Position numbers and translations under genes: made by a program. From positions 227,533 through 291,532 of the forward strand of contig NZ_JAEULO010000068.1 in NCBI RefSeq assembly GCF_016793705.1: a DNA stretch of 64,000 nucleotides, read 5' to 3'. Positions 18,856 to 28,068 of the stretch are shown piece by piece. Origin of the DNA: Tabrizicola sp. Its GTDB lineage: Bacteria > Pseudomonadota > Alphaproteobacteria > Rhodobacterales > Rhodobacteraceae. The notes below the pieces were generated by a model. The model was not told where the DNA came from, did no database searches, and was given only the letters and a program-made list of their open reading frames with translations. Position 1 is the first letter of the stretch, and each line of letters starts with the position of its first letter.

Positions 18856-19758
18856 TCACCCGCCCGCGCAGTCCGCGATCGTTTCCGCCAGACCGCGCAG
18901 CAGCGCCGCATAGGCCCCCGGCCCGGCCTCGAGCGAGGACCCCACCGGATCCAGTGCGGCGCCGATCCTGACCCCGGTCCCCTCGGCCAGCTGGTCCATC
19001 AAGGCCGGGTCATGCTGCACCTCCGGGAAGAGGCAGACCACGCCCCCCGCCTCGATCTGCTGCCGCAACCCGGCCAACCGCGCGGCACCGGGCGACGAGG
19101 CATCCCCCAGCGCGATGCTGCCGACGAAATCCAGCCCGTAATGGTCGCCGAAATAGCCGAAGGCATCGTGGAAGCTGACGATGGGCTTGCCCTGCACCGG
19201 CGCCAGGATCGCCGCCACCTCTGCGTCCAGCGCCGCGACCTGCGCCGCCGCCGCCTCTGCATTGGCCTGATAGGTGCCCGCATGCTCCGGGTCCAGCCGC
19301 GCCAGTTCCGCCGCGATCAGCCCAAGCCAGACCTGCGCATTGCCGGGGTCGAGCCAGGCATGGGGGTCCTCGGAGCCATGGTCGTGGCCCGCTTCGTCGT
19401 GGTCGTGATCGTCCTCTCCCTCGCCCTCGGCATAGCTGCGGCGCAGGGTTCCCTCGGCATCCAGCAGCGCCAGCGAGGCCGCGCCTTCGGGCCGGGTTTC
19501 CAGTGCACCCTCCAGCCAGGGCGTCAGCTCCGGCCCGATCCAGACCACCAGACCGGCCCCGGCCACCGCCCCGGCCTGGCTGGGACGCAGCTGGAAGTCA
19601 TGCTCGTCCGCCCCCTTGGCCAGCAAAAGCTCCGGCTGCCCCAGATCGCCCATCACCTGCGCGACCAGAGCGTGCACCGGGGGGATGTCGGTCACGACCG
19701 AAGGCACCTCGGCGAGGGCGGGGGTGGCGGTCATGAGGAGAGTAATGATATAACGCAT
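18856..19758 (-). CDS. znuA: zinc ABC transporter substrate-binding protein
   Basis: 300-aa periplasmic zinc-binding component of ZnuABC. Signal peptide about residues 1-16; zinc ligands in DIPPVHALVAQV (His), the His/Asp-rich loop GEGEDDHDHDEAGHDHGSED (20 residues) typical of ZnuA, PHAWLDPGN, and SFHDAFGYF. A late Cys pair is also a ZnuA trait. ATG 19758 is the start of the signal peptide. It is transcribed divergently from zur-znuC-znuB across a Zur box and is expected to be repressed by zinc-loaded Zur. Confidence 0.95.
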   Translation of the reverse strand: MRYIITLLMTATPALAEVPSVVTDIPPVHALVAQVMGDLGQPELLLAKGADEHDFQLRPSQAGAVAGAGLVVWIGPELTPWLEGALETRPEGAASLALLDAEGTLRRSYAEGEGEDDHDHDEAGHDHGSEDPHAWLDPGNAQVWLGLIAAELARLDPEHAGTYQANAEAAAAQVAALDAEVAAILAPVQGKPIVSFHDAFGYFGDHYGLDFVGSIALGDASSPGAARLAGLRQQIEAGGVVCLFPEVQHDPALMDQLAEGTGVRIGAALDPVGSSLEAGPGAYAALLRGLAETIADCAGG

Positions 19759-19791
19759 CAGTCTGGCCTTTCCTTTGCGCCGATCTATGTA

Positions 19792-19806
19792 TGTAATATC
19801 ATAACA
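19792..19806. promoter_or_regulatory. Zur box in the znuA/zur divergent promoter
   Basis: The near-palindrome TGTAATATCATAACA agrees with the alphaproteobacterial Zur operator form (TGTNAT...ATNACA). It lies between the znuA start (19758) and zur (19830). A second, weaker copy GTAATGATATAAC (19742-19754) falls in the first codons of znuA and may be chance. Confidence 0.65.
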
Positions 19807-19829
19807 CGTCAACCCCCGTGATACCGCCC

Positions 19830-20321
19830 ATGCCCGATTCCACCTCCCCCGACCTCGCCTTCGCCGCCCATGACCACACCCATTGCGCCCATGATGCGCT
19901 GGAACGGGCCGAGGCGCTGACGAAGGCCAGCGGCGCAAGGATGACCCCGGTCCGCCGCCGGGTTCTGGAAATCCTGCTGGAAGAACACAAGGCGCTCGGC
20001 GCCTATGACGTGCTGGCCCGGCTGGCGGTGGAGGGCTTCGGCAACCAGCCCCCCGTCGCCTATCGCGCGCTGGAATTCCTGGTGGAGCAAGGCCTTGCCC
20101 ACCGCATCCAGCGGCTGAATGCCTTCACCGCCTGCACCCATCCCGGTCAGGACCACGCCCCCGCCTTCCTGATCTGCCGCCTCTGCCACATGGTCGCCGA
20201 GGCCGAAGCCTCCGCCGCCCGCACGGCACTCGACGCCGAGGCCGCCCGCGCCGGTTTCCAGGTCGAACGCTCGACCATCGAGGCGCTCGGCCTCTGCCCG
20301 AACTGCCGGGAGGCCGCATGA
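19830..20321 (+). CDS. zur: zinc uptake regulator, Fur family
   Basis: 163-aa Fur-family repressor. The DNA-binding half includes RMTPVRRRVLEILLEEHKAL and the recognition helix region PPVAYRALEFLVEQGLAH; the zinc site has CRLCH and CPNC pairs typical of Zur. ATG 19830 gives a 24-nt leader after the Zur box; GTG 19818 would add four residues. It overlaps znuC by 4 nt (ATGA) and so is co-translated with the uptake system it should repress, plus autorepression. Confidence 0.92.
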   Translation: MPDSTSPDLAFAAHDHTHCAHDALERAEALTKASGARMTPVRRRVLEILLEEHKALGAYDVLARLAVEGFGNQPPVAYRALEFLVEQGLAHRIQRLNAFTACTHPGQDHAPAFLICRLCHMVAEAEASAARTALDAEAARAGFQVERSTIEALGLCPNCREAA

Positions 20322-21085
20322 GCCTGATCACCGCCGACCACATCTGCGTCCGCTTCGGGGCGGAGGAAGTGCTTCACGACATCAGCCTGACCGTCCGGCC
20401 CGGCGAGATCGTCACCATCCTCGGCCCCAACGGGTCCGGCAAGTCCACGCTGCTGAGGGCGCTCCTGGGCATCGTTCCGGCCGCCGAGGGGCGGATCACC
20501 CGCCAGCCCGGCCTGCGCATCGGCTATGTCCCGCAGCGGCTGACGATCGACCGCACCATGCCGATCACCGTGCGCCGGTTCCTGTCGCTCCCCTCCCGCG
20601 TCAGCGATGCCCAGGCCGGGGAGGCGCTGGCGCGTGTCGGCATGGCGGGGCAGGGGCATGAGCAGATGACCACGCTGTCCGGCGGCCAGTTGCAGCGGGT
20701 GCTGCTGGCCCGCGCGCTATTGGGTCGCCCGCAGCTCCTGATGCTGGACGAGCCGACCTCCGGCCTCGACCAGCCCGGCGAGGCGGCCTTCTACCGGCTG
20801 ATCGAGGAGGTGAGGGCGGAAACCGGCGCCGCCGTTCTGATGATCAGCCACGACCTGCATGTGGTGATGGCCGCCAGCGACCGGGTGATCTGCCTCAACG
20901 GCCATATCTGCTGCGAGGGCACGCCCCGCGTGGTCTCGACCGCGCCGGAATACCGCGCGCTCTTCGGTCTCGGGACGCAGGGCGCGCTGGCGCTCTACCG
21001 CCACGAACACGACCACGCGCATGAGGACGGGCCGCACCACCATCACCACGGGCACGACCACAGCCATGATCATCCCCATGCTTGA
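20318..21085 (+). CDS. znuC: zinc ABC transporter ATP-binding protein
   Basis: 255-aa ABC ATPase. Walker A GPNGSGKST, signature LSGGQLQR, Walker B LLMLDEPTSGLD and switch His in ISHDLHVVM are all intact. The last 35 residues form a His-rich tail (HEHDHAHEDGPHHHHHGHDH, 20 residues) that could hold zinc near the transporter. It overlaps both zur and znuB, making zur-znuC-znuB one translational unit. Confidence 0.95.
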   Translation: MSLITADHICVRFGAEEVLHDISLTVRPGEIVTILGPNGSGKSTLLRALLGIVPAAEGRITRQPGLRIGYVPQRLTIDRTMPITVRRFLSLPSRVSDAQAGEALARVGMAGQGHEQMTTLSGGQLQRVLLARALLGRPQLLMLDEPTSGLDQPGEAAFYRLIEEVRAETGAAVLMISHDLHVVMAASDRVICLNGHICCEGTPRVVSTAPEYRALFGLGTQGALALYRHEHDHAHEDGPHHHHHGHDHSHDHPHA

Positions 21086-21860
21086 CGATTTCCTTGTGCG
21101 CGCCGGGCTTGCCGCCGTCGGCCTCTCGCTCGCCACCGGCCCGCTCGGGTCTTTCGTCGTCTGGCGGCGGATGGCCTATTTCGGCGATGCCACCGCCCAT
21201 GCCGCCGTCCTGGGCGTGGCGCTGGCGCTGGCGACCGACCTGCCCATCGGCCTTGGCACGCTGACCGTTGCCCTTGCCATGGCCGTCACCGTCGCGGGCC
21301 TCTCGGCGCGGGGCTGGGCGATGGACACCACGCTCGGCGTCCTGGCCCATTCCGCGCTGGCCTTCGGCCTGGTTGCGGTCAGCTTCTTCCCGACCGTGCG
21401 CACCGACCTCTCCGCCTATCTTTTCGGCGACATCCTCGCCGTCAGCCGGGGCGACCTTGCGCTGGTCTGGCTCGGCGCGCTGGCTGTCCTCGCCCTTCTG
21501 GCCTGGCGCTGGCAGGCGCTTCTCACCGCCACCGTCAGCGAGGACCTCGCCCATGCCGCCGACATCCGCCCCGACCGCGAGCGGCTTGTCCTCGTCATCG
21601 CCCTCGCGCTGGTCGTCGCCGTGGCGCTGAAGATCGTCGGCGCGCTTCTCATCGCCGCCATGCTGATCATCCCCGCCGCCACCGCCCGCAGCTTCGCCCG
21701 CACACCCGAGGCGATGGCCGCCCTCGCCATCGCGATCGGCGCCGCCTCCGGGATCGGCGGCCTCGCCCTCTCGCTCTGGCAGGACACGCCCACCGGCCCC
21801 TCGATCATCGTGGTGGCCGCCGGACTCTTCGCACTGGCTTCGCTTCGGCAACAAAGTTAG
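21078..21860 (+). CDS. znuB: zinc ABC transporter permease
   Basis: 260-aa integral membrane permease of the ABC-3 family with about seven hydrophobic segments. FVVWRRMAYFGDATAHAAVLG and YLFGDILAV (quoted in part) are hallmark patterns of ZnuB/MntB permeases. ATG 21078 (MLDDFL) overlaps the znuC stop by 8 nt and matches homologue starts; ATG 21066 is an alternative that would add MIIP. Confidence 0.93.
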   Translation: MLDDFLVRAGLAAVGLSLATGPLGSFVVWRRMAYFGDATAHAAVLGVALALATDLPIGLGTLTVALAMAVTVAGLSARGWAMDTTLGVLAHSALAFGLVAVSFFPTVRTDLSAYLFGDILAVSRGDLALVWLGALAVLALLAWRWQALLTATVSEDLAHAADIRPDRERLVLVIALALVVAVALKIVGALLIAAMLIIPAATARSFARTPEAMAALAIAIGAASGIGGLALSLWQDTPTGPSIIVVAAGLFALASLRQQS

Positions 21861-21967
21861 GCGGATACCCGCATCCTGCCCGAAGCTTGCCAAAATTGCC
21901 CGCTATCACCACTGCCAGACCCGCCTAGGCCGCCGTTCCCAGGGCCAAAGTTACCAAGGACTGACCC

Positions 21968-23002
21968 GTGTTCCGACTGATCGGTTTTCTCGTGATCTTC
22001 GCCCTCAGTGCCGGGGGGTTCATGTTCGTCGACTACAAGATGTCCGCCCGATGGTCCGGGCGCGAGGATGCCGGGGGGCTGACCTTCGGCGAATATCTCC
22101 AAGGGCTTTCCGGGCGCATCTCGGGAATGGGCGGTGGTGGCGCACACGGGATGCCGAAGAAGCTTGCCGACATGCTGCCGAATCCGCCCGAAGGCTGGAA
22201 GGCCCGCCCGGTCGAAGCCGGCGACATCGACGGCTTCCTGCCGAAAAGCAGCAAGAACGCCGACAAGAAGGGCGTCGCGGCAGTGAAGGCGATGGCCGAG
22301 GGCGCCGCCGGTTCGGGCGTCGAGGTCGCGGCCCTGACCTTCCAGAAGGGCGACCGCAAGGTGATCGTCAAGGCGATCCGCTATCCCAACATCATCTTCA
22401 CCAGCTTCGCCGCGATGCAGCAGCGGCTGGAGCTTCGGATGAAAACCGCCGAGTTCCGCGGCACCGAATTCGCCACCGTGCGCGGTCTAGACGTGACCGA
22501 GGACCTGTTGCCCGACGGATTTCGGGGCCGCTACTTCCTCGCCGATGTGGGCGCACAGATCCATCTTCGCATCCTCGCGCCGAAACGGATGACGGACGAA
22601 GAGTTGGTGCCCTTCCTCGAAACGCTTCACGTCAAGGCGATGAACGCAAGCGTCGTCGACAAGGTCGAGGGGCTGGGCGAGGTGCCGGTGATCGTTCTCG
22701 CCTCGGCGCTGGACGGGGTGGAACGCGATGCCTATCTCGCCGATGTCGCCGCGCGCTCGGCCTCCGAGGCCACAAGGGCCGAGACCGAACGCGCCGAGGC
22801 CGAGGCAGCCCAGGCAGAGGAGGTGCCAACCGAAGAGGGCAGCGGCGGCGGATTCCTGAGCGGCCTCTTCGGCGGCGACGACGACGCGGGACCGGCAGAG
22901 GAAGCCAAGGCCCCGGCGAATGCCGCCAAGCCCGGCTGCAAGACCGGCAAGGACGGCGTCAAGCGCTGCACCGTCGAAAGCGCGGTTCCGGCGGAAAACT
23001 AG
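21968..23002 (+). CDS. membrane-anchored hypothetical protein
   Basis: 344-aa protein of unknown function. One N-terminal membrane anchor (LIGFLVIFALSAGGFMFV, about residues 4-21) leaves the rest probably periplasmic. The middle (about 70-240) looks globular; the tail is an Ala/Glu-rich low-complexity stretch with EAEAAQAEEVPTEE, then GGGFLSGLFGGDDD and a Cys pair (PGCKTGKDGVKRCTV). It starts with GTG after AAGGA. Its stop overlaps that of convergent speB by 4 nt. The family seems typical of Rhodobacterales; I cannot name it. Confidence 0.75.
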   Translation: MFRLIGFLVIFALSAGGFMFVDYKMSARWSGREDAGGLTFGEYLQGLSGRISGMGGGGAHGMPKKLADMLPNPPEGWKARPVEAGDIDGFLPKSSKNADKKGVAAVKAMAEGAAGSGVEVAALTFQKGDRKVIVKAIRYPNIIFTSFAAMQQRLELRMKTAEFRGTEFATVRGLDVTEDLLPDGFRGRYFLADVGAQIHLRILAPKRMTDEELVPFLETLHVKAMNASVVDKVEGLGEVPVIVLASALDGVERDAYLADVAARSASEATRAETERAEAEAAQAEEVPTEEGSGGGFLSGLFGGDDDAGPAEEAKAPANAAKPGCKTGKDGVKRCTVESAVPAEN

Positions 23003-23973
23003 AAGGTCAGCCCCGAAAACCGCGACGGGTTCTGCGGCACGCCCGGCAGGACGCACAGCATCTCGTACAGGAAATTCGCCCCGATCAGCGCGGTGTTGCC
23101 CGAAGGGTCATGGGGCGGTGACACCTCGACCAGATCGCAGCCGACAAGGTTCAGCCCGGCGCAGCCCCGGATGATCTCCAGCCCCTGCCAGGTGGTCAGC
23201 CCGCCCGGCTCCACCGTCCCGGTGCCGGGGGCGAAGGCCGAATCCAGGCTGTCGATGTCATAGGACAGATAGACCGGTGCATCGCCGATCTTCTCCCGCA
23301 CGATCTTCATCAGGGGGGTCAGCGACTTGTGCCAGCACTCCTCGGCCTGCACCACTGTCCAGCCCTGCCTGCGGCCCCAGTCGAAATCATCCGCCGCATA
23401 GCCGGTGGCGCGGAGCCCGATCTGGAACACCTTGTCGTTGATCAGGCAGCCATCCTCCCAGGCCCGGCGGAAGGGGCAGCCGTGCGCGACCTTTTCGCCG
23501 AACATGGTGTCGTTGATGTCGGCATGGGCGTCGATGTGGATCAGCGCGACCGGCCCGTGCCGCTCCTTGATCGCCCGCAGGATCGGCCAGGTCAGCGTAT
23601 GGTCGCCGCCCAGCGTCAGCGGGATCACCCCATGCGACAGCACCTCGCGGTAGTGCGCGGTGATGATGTCGACCGTCTTCTTCAGATCAAAAGTGTTGAT
23701 CGCCACATCGCCCAGATCGGCCACCTGCAGGTGGTCGAAGGGCGCAGCCCCGGTGGCCATGTTGTACGGCCGGATCATCCGGGATTCATCCCTGATCTGC
23801 CGCGGGCCAAGCCGGGTGCCGGGACGGTTCGAGGTGCCGTGGTCCATCGGAATGCCGATGAAACCCGCATCCAGCCCATTGGCAGAGGTCGCCGCAGGCA
23901 ACCGCATCATCGTCGCCGGTCCACCGAAGCGCGGCATGTCGTTGCCCCCGAGGGGTTGGTTGAAGCCGCTCAT
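22999..23973 (-). CDS. speB: agmatinase (ureohydrolase family)
   Basis: 324-aa binuclear manganese ureohydrolase, converting agmatine to putrescine and urea. Metal motifs: GGDHT near residue 145, HIDAHADIND near 170, and SYDIDSLDSAFAPGTG near 255. A guanidinobutyrase or arginase-like specificity cannot be excluded on sequence. ATG 23973 lies in an ATGA overlap with an upstream reading frame that has no start codon (see findings). The longer open frame upstream is not supported. Confidence 0.9.
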   Translation of the reverse strand: MSGFNQPLGGNDMPRFGGPATMMRLPAATSANGLDAGFIGIPMDHGTSNRPGTRLGPRQIRDESRMIRPYNMATGAAPFDHLQVADLGDVAINTFDLKKTVDIITAHYREVLSHGVIPLTLGGDHTLTWPILRAIKERHGPVALIHIDAHADINDTMFGEKVAHGCPFRRAWEDGCLINDKVFQIGLRATGYAADDFDWGRRQGWTVVQAEECWHKSLTPLMKIVREKIGDAPVYLSYDIDSLDSAFAPGTGTVEPGGLTTWQGLEIIRGCAGLNLVGCDLVEVSPPHDPSGNTALIGANFLYEMLCVLPGVPQNPSRFSGLTF

Positions 23974-24041
23974 CTCATCCGCCTTCCGTACTGGTCCGGG
24001 CCAAGCTTGCGCAGATTTCGCGCGGCGGCAAGCCGGGTCGC

Positions 24042-24069
24042 CTCCTCGCGCGCCTTCGGCTTCTCGTCG
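24042..24069 (-). repeat. dispersed GAGGAG-type intergenic repeat, copy 3 (divergent)
   Basis: On the minus strand this reads CGACGAGAAG, CCGAAGGCG, CGCGAGGAG: three mismatches to the copy at 32059-32086. It falls in the 134-bp gap between the C13 peptidase stop and speB, inside an open frame without a start, so it may be coding residue rather than a true repeat. Confidence 0.35.
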
Positions 24070-24107
24070 GTGGCGAGGAGAAACGAAGTGCACGACGAGC
24101 GCCCCCG

Positions 24108-25391
24108 TCAGCGCGCCGCCAGAAGCCGGTCCAGTACCGCCCCGATCTCCGCCCCTTCGCTGATCTGCGGCAGGCTCTGCGTCAGCCCGTCCGCCGCTTC
24201 CTTCCGCGCCACGTCCTGCGCCGCCAGCGGAAAGGCCTTGCGCGGGTCCGGCTCCGACCGCAGCCCGAGATCGAAGAACGACCGTCCGAACTCCGTCCAC
24301 TCCGCCCCGTCGCGGCACCCGAACGAGGTCCGGTCCCCCCGCGCCGCGGTGATGATCAGCCGGTCGGGCGCGGCGATGTCGTCGATGAACGACCCCGAAT
24401 GGCAGGCCGAGACGACGATCACCGCGGGGCCGATCCCGCTGGCCTCCAGCATCGCCGCAAACTCCGTCGCCATCAGGTCACGGGTCCCTGCCTCGGGGAA
24501 ATCCAGCGCAAAGCTGTCCTCACGGCCATGCGAGGCGAGGAAGAGGAAAGCCACATCCTCCGGCCCCTGCCGTCGGCCGATCTCGGCCAGCGCGCGGGCC
24601 AGGTTCGCCCGGTTCGCCAGCGGATACCGCATCGGATGGTCGTGGCTGTTCGCCAGCCGCAGCGTCCGCCCGCCCGAACCAAATTGCACGTCAAGAATGG
24701 CCGAGACGCTGTCCACCTCGGTCAGGAACACCGACTGCTCCGCCGTGCCCCCCAGCGCCAGGGCAAAAACCTCCGGCACCCCCGGCACCTGCGGCGTCAG
24801 CGCCGCGACCTGCTCCCCCATCAGCCGGTCTTGAGCCGCATACAGCGCCTCGACATCGACCGGCGTATAGGCCTCGTCCCATTCCGCATCGGGGAAAACA
24901 TACAGCGCGTCCACCGGGAACCAGCGCAGCGCCACCTCCTTGGTGCCGAGGAACACCACCGCCATCACCAGCCCCGCCCGGAGCCATTGCCGCCACGGCC
25001 CCCGCAGCAGCCAGACCAGCAGCGCCACCTGCAGCAGATGCGACACTCCCCGCACCGCCGCCACCCGCGCCTCGGTCGCGAACAGGCCGGGCGCCTCGCG
25101 AACCAGCGTCCAGAGCGCCAGGTTCAGCACTGCCCCCAGCAGGAACAACAGCGTCACCGCCCGCGCCAGCAGGTCCAGCCGCCCCACCAGCGCCAGCCCG
25201 AGGACCAGCCCCGCCACCACCACCGCGCTTTGCGCCACCGCCGTCTGCACGCCCCAGAGCGACAACTCGCCCCCCGGCCCGAACGTCCCCACCTGCGCCG
25301 CGATCTCGGCCAGCCACGAAACGACAATCGCCCCCAGCGCCACCAGCGCGGGCCGGGCCGAATTGCGCGGAAGCGTGTCGCTAACGATCAT
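24108..25391 (-). CDS. membrane-anchored C13 (legumain/caspase-fold) family peptidase
   Basis: 427-aa protein. Residues about 12-160 carry five hydrophobic segments; the C-terminal soluble half has the C13/caspase-clan dyad: LFLASHGRED (H288) and VIVVSACHSGSF (C330), followed by RLIITAARGDRTSFGC, which is the usual strand after the nucleophile. Clan CD peptidases cut after Asn, Asp or basic residues. Rhodobacteraceae homologues lack a known role. ATG 25391 follows AAAGGGA and opens the first membrane segment; upstream in-frame codons read as non-coding. Confidence 0.82.
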   Translation of the reverse strand: MIVSDTLPRNSARPALVALGAIVVSWLAEIAAQVGTFGPGGELSLWGVQTAVAQSAVVVAGLVLGLALVGRLDLLARAVTLLFLLGAVLNLALWTLVREAPGLFATEARVAAVRGVSHLLQVALLVWLLRGPWRQWLRAGLVMAVVFLGTKEVALRWFPVDALYVFPDAEWDEAYTPVDVEALYAAQDRLMGEQVAALTPQVPGVPEVFALALGGTAEQSVFLTEVDSVSAILDVQFGSGGRTLRLANSHDHPMRYPLANRANLARALAEIGRRQGPEDVAFLFLASHGREDSFALDFPEAGTRDLMATEFAAMLEASGIGPAVIVVSACHSGSFIDDIAAPDRLIITAARGDRTSFGCRDGAEWTEFGRSFFDLGLRSEPDPRKAFPLAAQDVARKEAADGLTQSLPQISEGAEIGAVLDRLLAAR

Positions 25392-25546
25392 GCCCGATTC
25401 CCTTTTCCGCCCTTCAACCCCAGAATCCGGGCAAGACTGCGGCGGCTTGTCGCGAATGTCGTTTTCTGACGCCAAAGGTCGGGTGGACTTGCCCGCCTTC
25501 TCGCGCCTCTGTCAGATAGGGGCAAACCTTTTGCGGGAGCCCCCAG

Positions 25547-28045
25547 ATGAAAACCCATGTGAAAGCCCTTGTCGTCGGCGGCGGCGCGGTCGGCACCGGG
25601 ATCGCCTACCACCTGGCGAAAGCCGGCTGGGACACCATGCTGGTGGAACGCGACGAGCTGACCGCGGGCTCCACCTGGCACGCCGCCGGTCTGCTGCCGC
25701 TCTTCAACATGGGCTACGCGACCACCCACATCCACAAGTACTCGGTCGACTTCTACAAGGGCCTGCAGGCTGAAACCGGCCTCGACGCGGGCTTCTATGT
25801 CGTCGGCAACCTGCGGATGGCGCAACACCAGCAGCGGATGGACGAGTATATGCTCTACTCCTCCGTCGCCGAGACCGCCGGGGTCTATCACGAGTTCCTT
25901 AGTCCCAAGGAAATCAAGGACCGCTGGCCGCTGGTCCGCACCGAAGACCTGATCGGCGCGCTCTACCACCCGCAGGACGGCTACATCAACCCGGCCGACG
26001 TGACTCAGGCCATGGCCAAGGGCGCCCGCCAGCACGGTGCCACCATCGAGCGCAAGGTTCAGGTCGACGGCTACCGCTGGACTGGCAGCGAATGGATCGT
26101 CTCCTGCACCCGGCTTGAGGAAAAGGGCGGGATGCTGGTCGCCACCGACGACAAGTTCGACATCACCGCCGAGCACGTCGTCACCGCCACCGGCAACCAC
26201 GCCCAGCGGACGGCCAAGCTCCTCGGCATCAAGACCCCCGCCGTGGTGGTCGAGCACCAGTATATCGTGACCGAACCCGACCCGGCGCTGGTGGAATGGC
26301 GCAAGACCAACCCGCAGCACCCGGTCCTGCGCGACGCCGACGCCAAGTGGTATGTGCGCGAGGAACGCGGCGGCTGGATCCTCGGCCCCTACGAGAAAGG
26401 CGCCCCCGCCCGCTTCCAGTATGGCGTCCCCGACAGCTTCCGCGCCGACCTCTTCCCGCTCGACCTCGAAAGGATCGAGCAGGAATACATGTCCTTCATC
26501 CACCGGATCCCGTCCTCGGAAACCGTGGGCCTGAAGGACGACTACAACGGCCCGATCTGCTATACCCCCGACGGCAACCCGCTGGTCGGCCCCGCCCCGG
26601 GCCTGCGCAACATGTGGCTGGCGGAAGGCTTCTCCTTCGGCATCACCGCCGCGGGCGGCACCGGCCATTACCTCGCCCAGCTGATGACGCAAGGCGAGGC
26701 CGAGATCGACATGGCCTCGCTCGACCCCAAGCGCTTCGGCGGCTGGATGACCACCGAATACGCTTCCCGCAAGAACGAGGAATGCTACGACCACGTCTTC
26801 ATCCTGCACCACCCGGACGAGGAACGCGAAGCCTGCCGTCCCTTGCGCACCGCCCCCGCCTATGACCGCCAGAAAGTGATGGGCGCGCAATTCGGTCAGG
26901 TGAACGGCTGGGAACGCCCGAACTACTATGGCCCGAAGGATGCCCCCGCCGACTTCGACCACAACTCGCGCAGCTTCCGCCGGGGTGAGTGGTGGCAGTA
27001 TGCGAAGGCCGAGGCCGAAGCCGTCCGCAACACCGTCGGCATCATCGACGCCTCTGCCTTCACCAAGCACCTGGTCCGTGGCCCCGGTGCGACCGCCTTC
27101 CTCGACCACTTCACCTGCAACAAGCTGCCGAACGTGGGCCGGATCAACCTGACCTATGCCCTGACCGACCACGGCACGACGCGGACCGAATACACCATCG
27201 TCCGGCTGAAGCAGGATGAATACTACCTGATCTCCGCCGGCGCCTGGACGGCCTACGACTACGACTTCCTTCAGAAATCCGCCGACGACTGGATGGCCGC
27301 AGGCAAGGGTGCCATCGACATCCATGACGTGACGACCCAATGGGGAGTCTACGCCCTCGCCGGTCCGAACGCCCGTGCGCTCCTGAAAGAGATCGTCAAG
27401 GACGCCGACCCCGACACCGTCCTGTCGAACAAGCGCTTCCCCTGGCTCAGCTACCGCGACATCGAGCTGGGCATGTGCCCCGTCCGCGCCGTCCGCGTGG
27501 CCTATACCGGCGAGCTTGGCTGGGAACTGCACTACCCGATCGAATTCGGCCGCTATCTCTGGGACCTGATCTGGTCGGTTGGCGAAAAGCACGGCCTGAA
27601 GGGCGTCGGTGCCCGGGCGCAGAACTGGCTGCGGCAGGAAAAATCCTACCGTGCCTTCGGCAACGAGCTTGGCCGCGACGCGACCCCGCTGGAGGCGGAC
27701 CTGCCGCGCTTTGTCGACCTGTCGAAAGAGTTCCGCGGCAAGGCCAGGATGCTGGAAACCGGCATCCGCTCCAAATGCGTGACACTGTTGATCGACGGCC
27801 CGGCGGACGCCGATCCCTGGGGCAAGGAAGCCATCCTGAACGGCGGCATCAAGGTCGGCCGCCTGACCTCGGGTGGCTATTCGGTCGCCTTCGGCAAGCA
27901 GATCGGCATGGGTTACGTCCCCGCAGACCTTGCGGTTCCCGGCACGAAGCTGAAGGTCAAGATGCAGCTCAAGGAATGGGATGCCGTCGTGACCGAAGAC
28001 AGCCCCTTCGACCCGACCAACGCCCGCATCCGGGTGGACGGTTGA
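25547..28045 (+). CDS. FAD-dependent GcvT-family dehydrogenase (dimethylglycine dehydrogenase-like)
   Basis: 832-aa flavoprotein. N-terminal Rossmann motif VVGGGAVGTGIAYHLAKAG (residues 9-27), the flavin-attachment pattern GSTWHAAGLLP near 43-53, a DAO fold to about 400, then a linker and a GcvT/aminomethyltransferase C-terminus (GVYALAGPNARALL, GELGWELHYP, GYVPADLAVPG). This layout oxidatively demethylates dimethylglycine or sarcosine and passes the one-carbon unit to tetrahydrofolate. Substrate is not proven; many Rhodobacterales have several paralogues. Confidence 0.9.
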   Translation: MKTHVKALVVGGGAVGTGIAYHLAKAGWDTMLVERDELTAGSTWHAAGLLPLFNMGYATTHIHKYSVDFYKGLQAETGLDAGFYVVGNLRMAQHQQRMDEYMLYSSVAETAGVYHEFLSPKEIKDRWPLVRTEDLIGALYHPQDGYINPADVTQAMAKGARQHGATIERKVQVDGYRWTGSEWIVSCTRLEEKGGMLVATDDKFDITAEHVVTATGNHAQRTAKLLGIKTPAVVVEHQYIVTEPDPALVEWRKTNPQHPVLRDADAKWYVREERGGWILGPYEKGAPARFQYGVPDSFRADLFPLDLERIEQEYMSFIHRIPSSETVGLKDDYNGPICYTPDGNPLVGPAPGLRNMWLAEGFSFGITAAGGTGHYLAQLMTQGEAEIDMASLDPKRFGGWMTTEYASRKNEECYDHVFILHHPDEEREACRPLRTAPAYDRQKVMGAQFGQVNGWERPNYYGPKDAPADFDHNSRSFRRGEWWQYAKAEAEAVRNTVGIIDASAFTKHLVRGPGATAFLDHFTCNKLPNVGRINLTYALTDHGTTRTEYTIVRLKQDEYYLISAGAWTAYDYDFLQKSADDWMAAGKGAIDIHDVTTQWGVYALAGPNARALLKEIVKDADPDTVLSNKRFPWLSYRDIELGMCPVRAVRVAYTGELGWELHYPIEFGRYLWDLIWSVGEKHGLKGVGARAQNWLRQEKSYRAFGNELGRDATPLEADLPRFVDLSKEFRGKARMLETGIRSKCVTLLIDGPADADPWGKEAILNGGIKVGRLTSGGYSVAFGKQIGMGYVPADLAVPGTKLKVKMQLKEWDAVVTEDSPFDPTNARIRVDG

Positions 28046-28068
28046 CCGATTTCTACGAAGATATCGTG

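Noticed and set aside
19742-19754. Second Zur box inside znuA
   Set aside because: GTAATGATATAAC encodes part of the signal peptide; similarity to the main box may be due to codon choice, so it is only noted under the main site.
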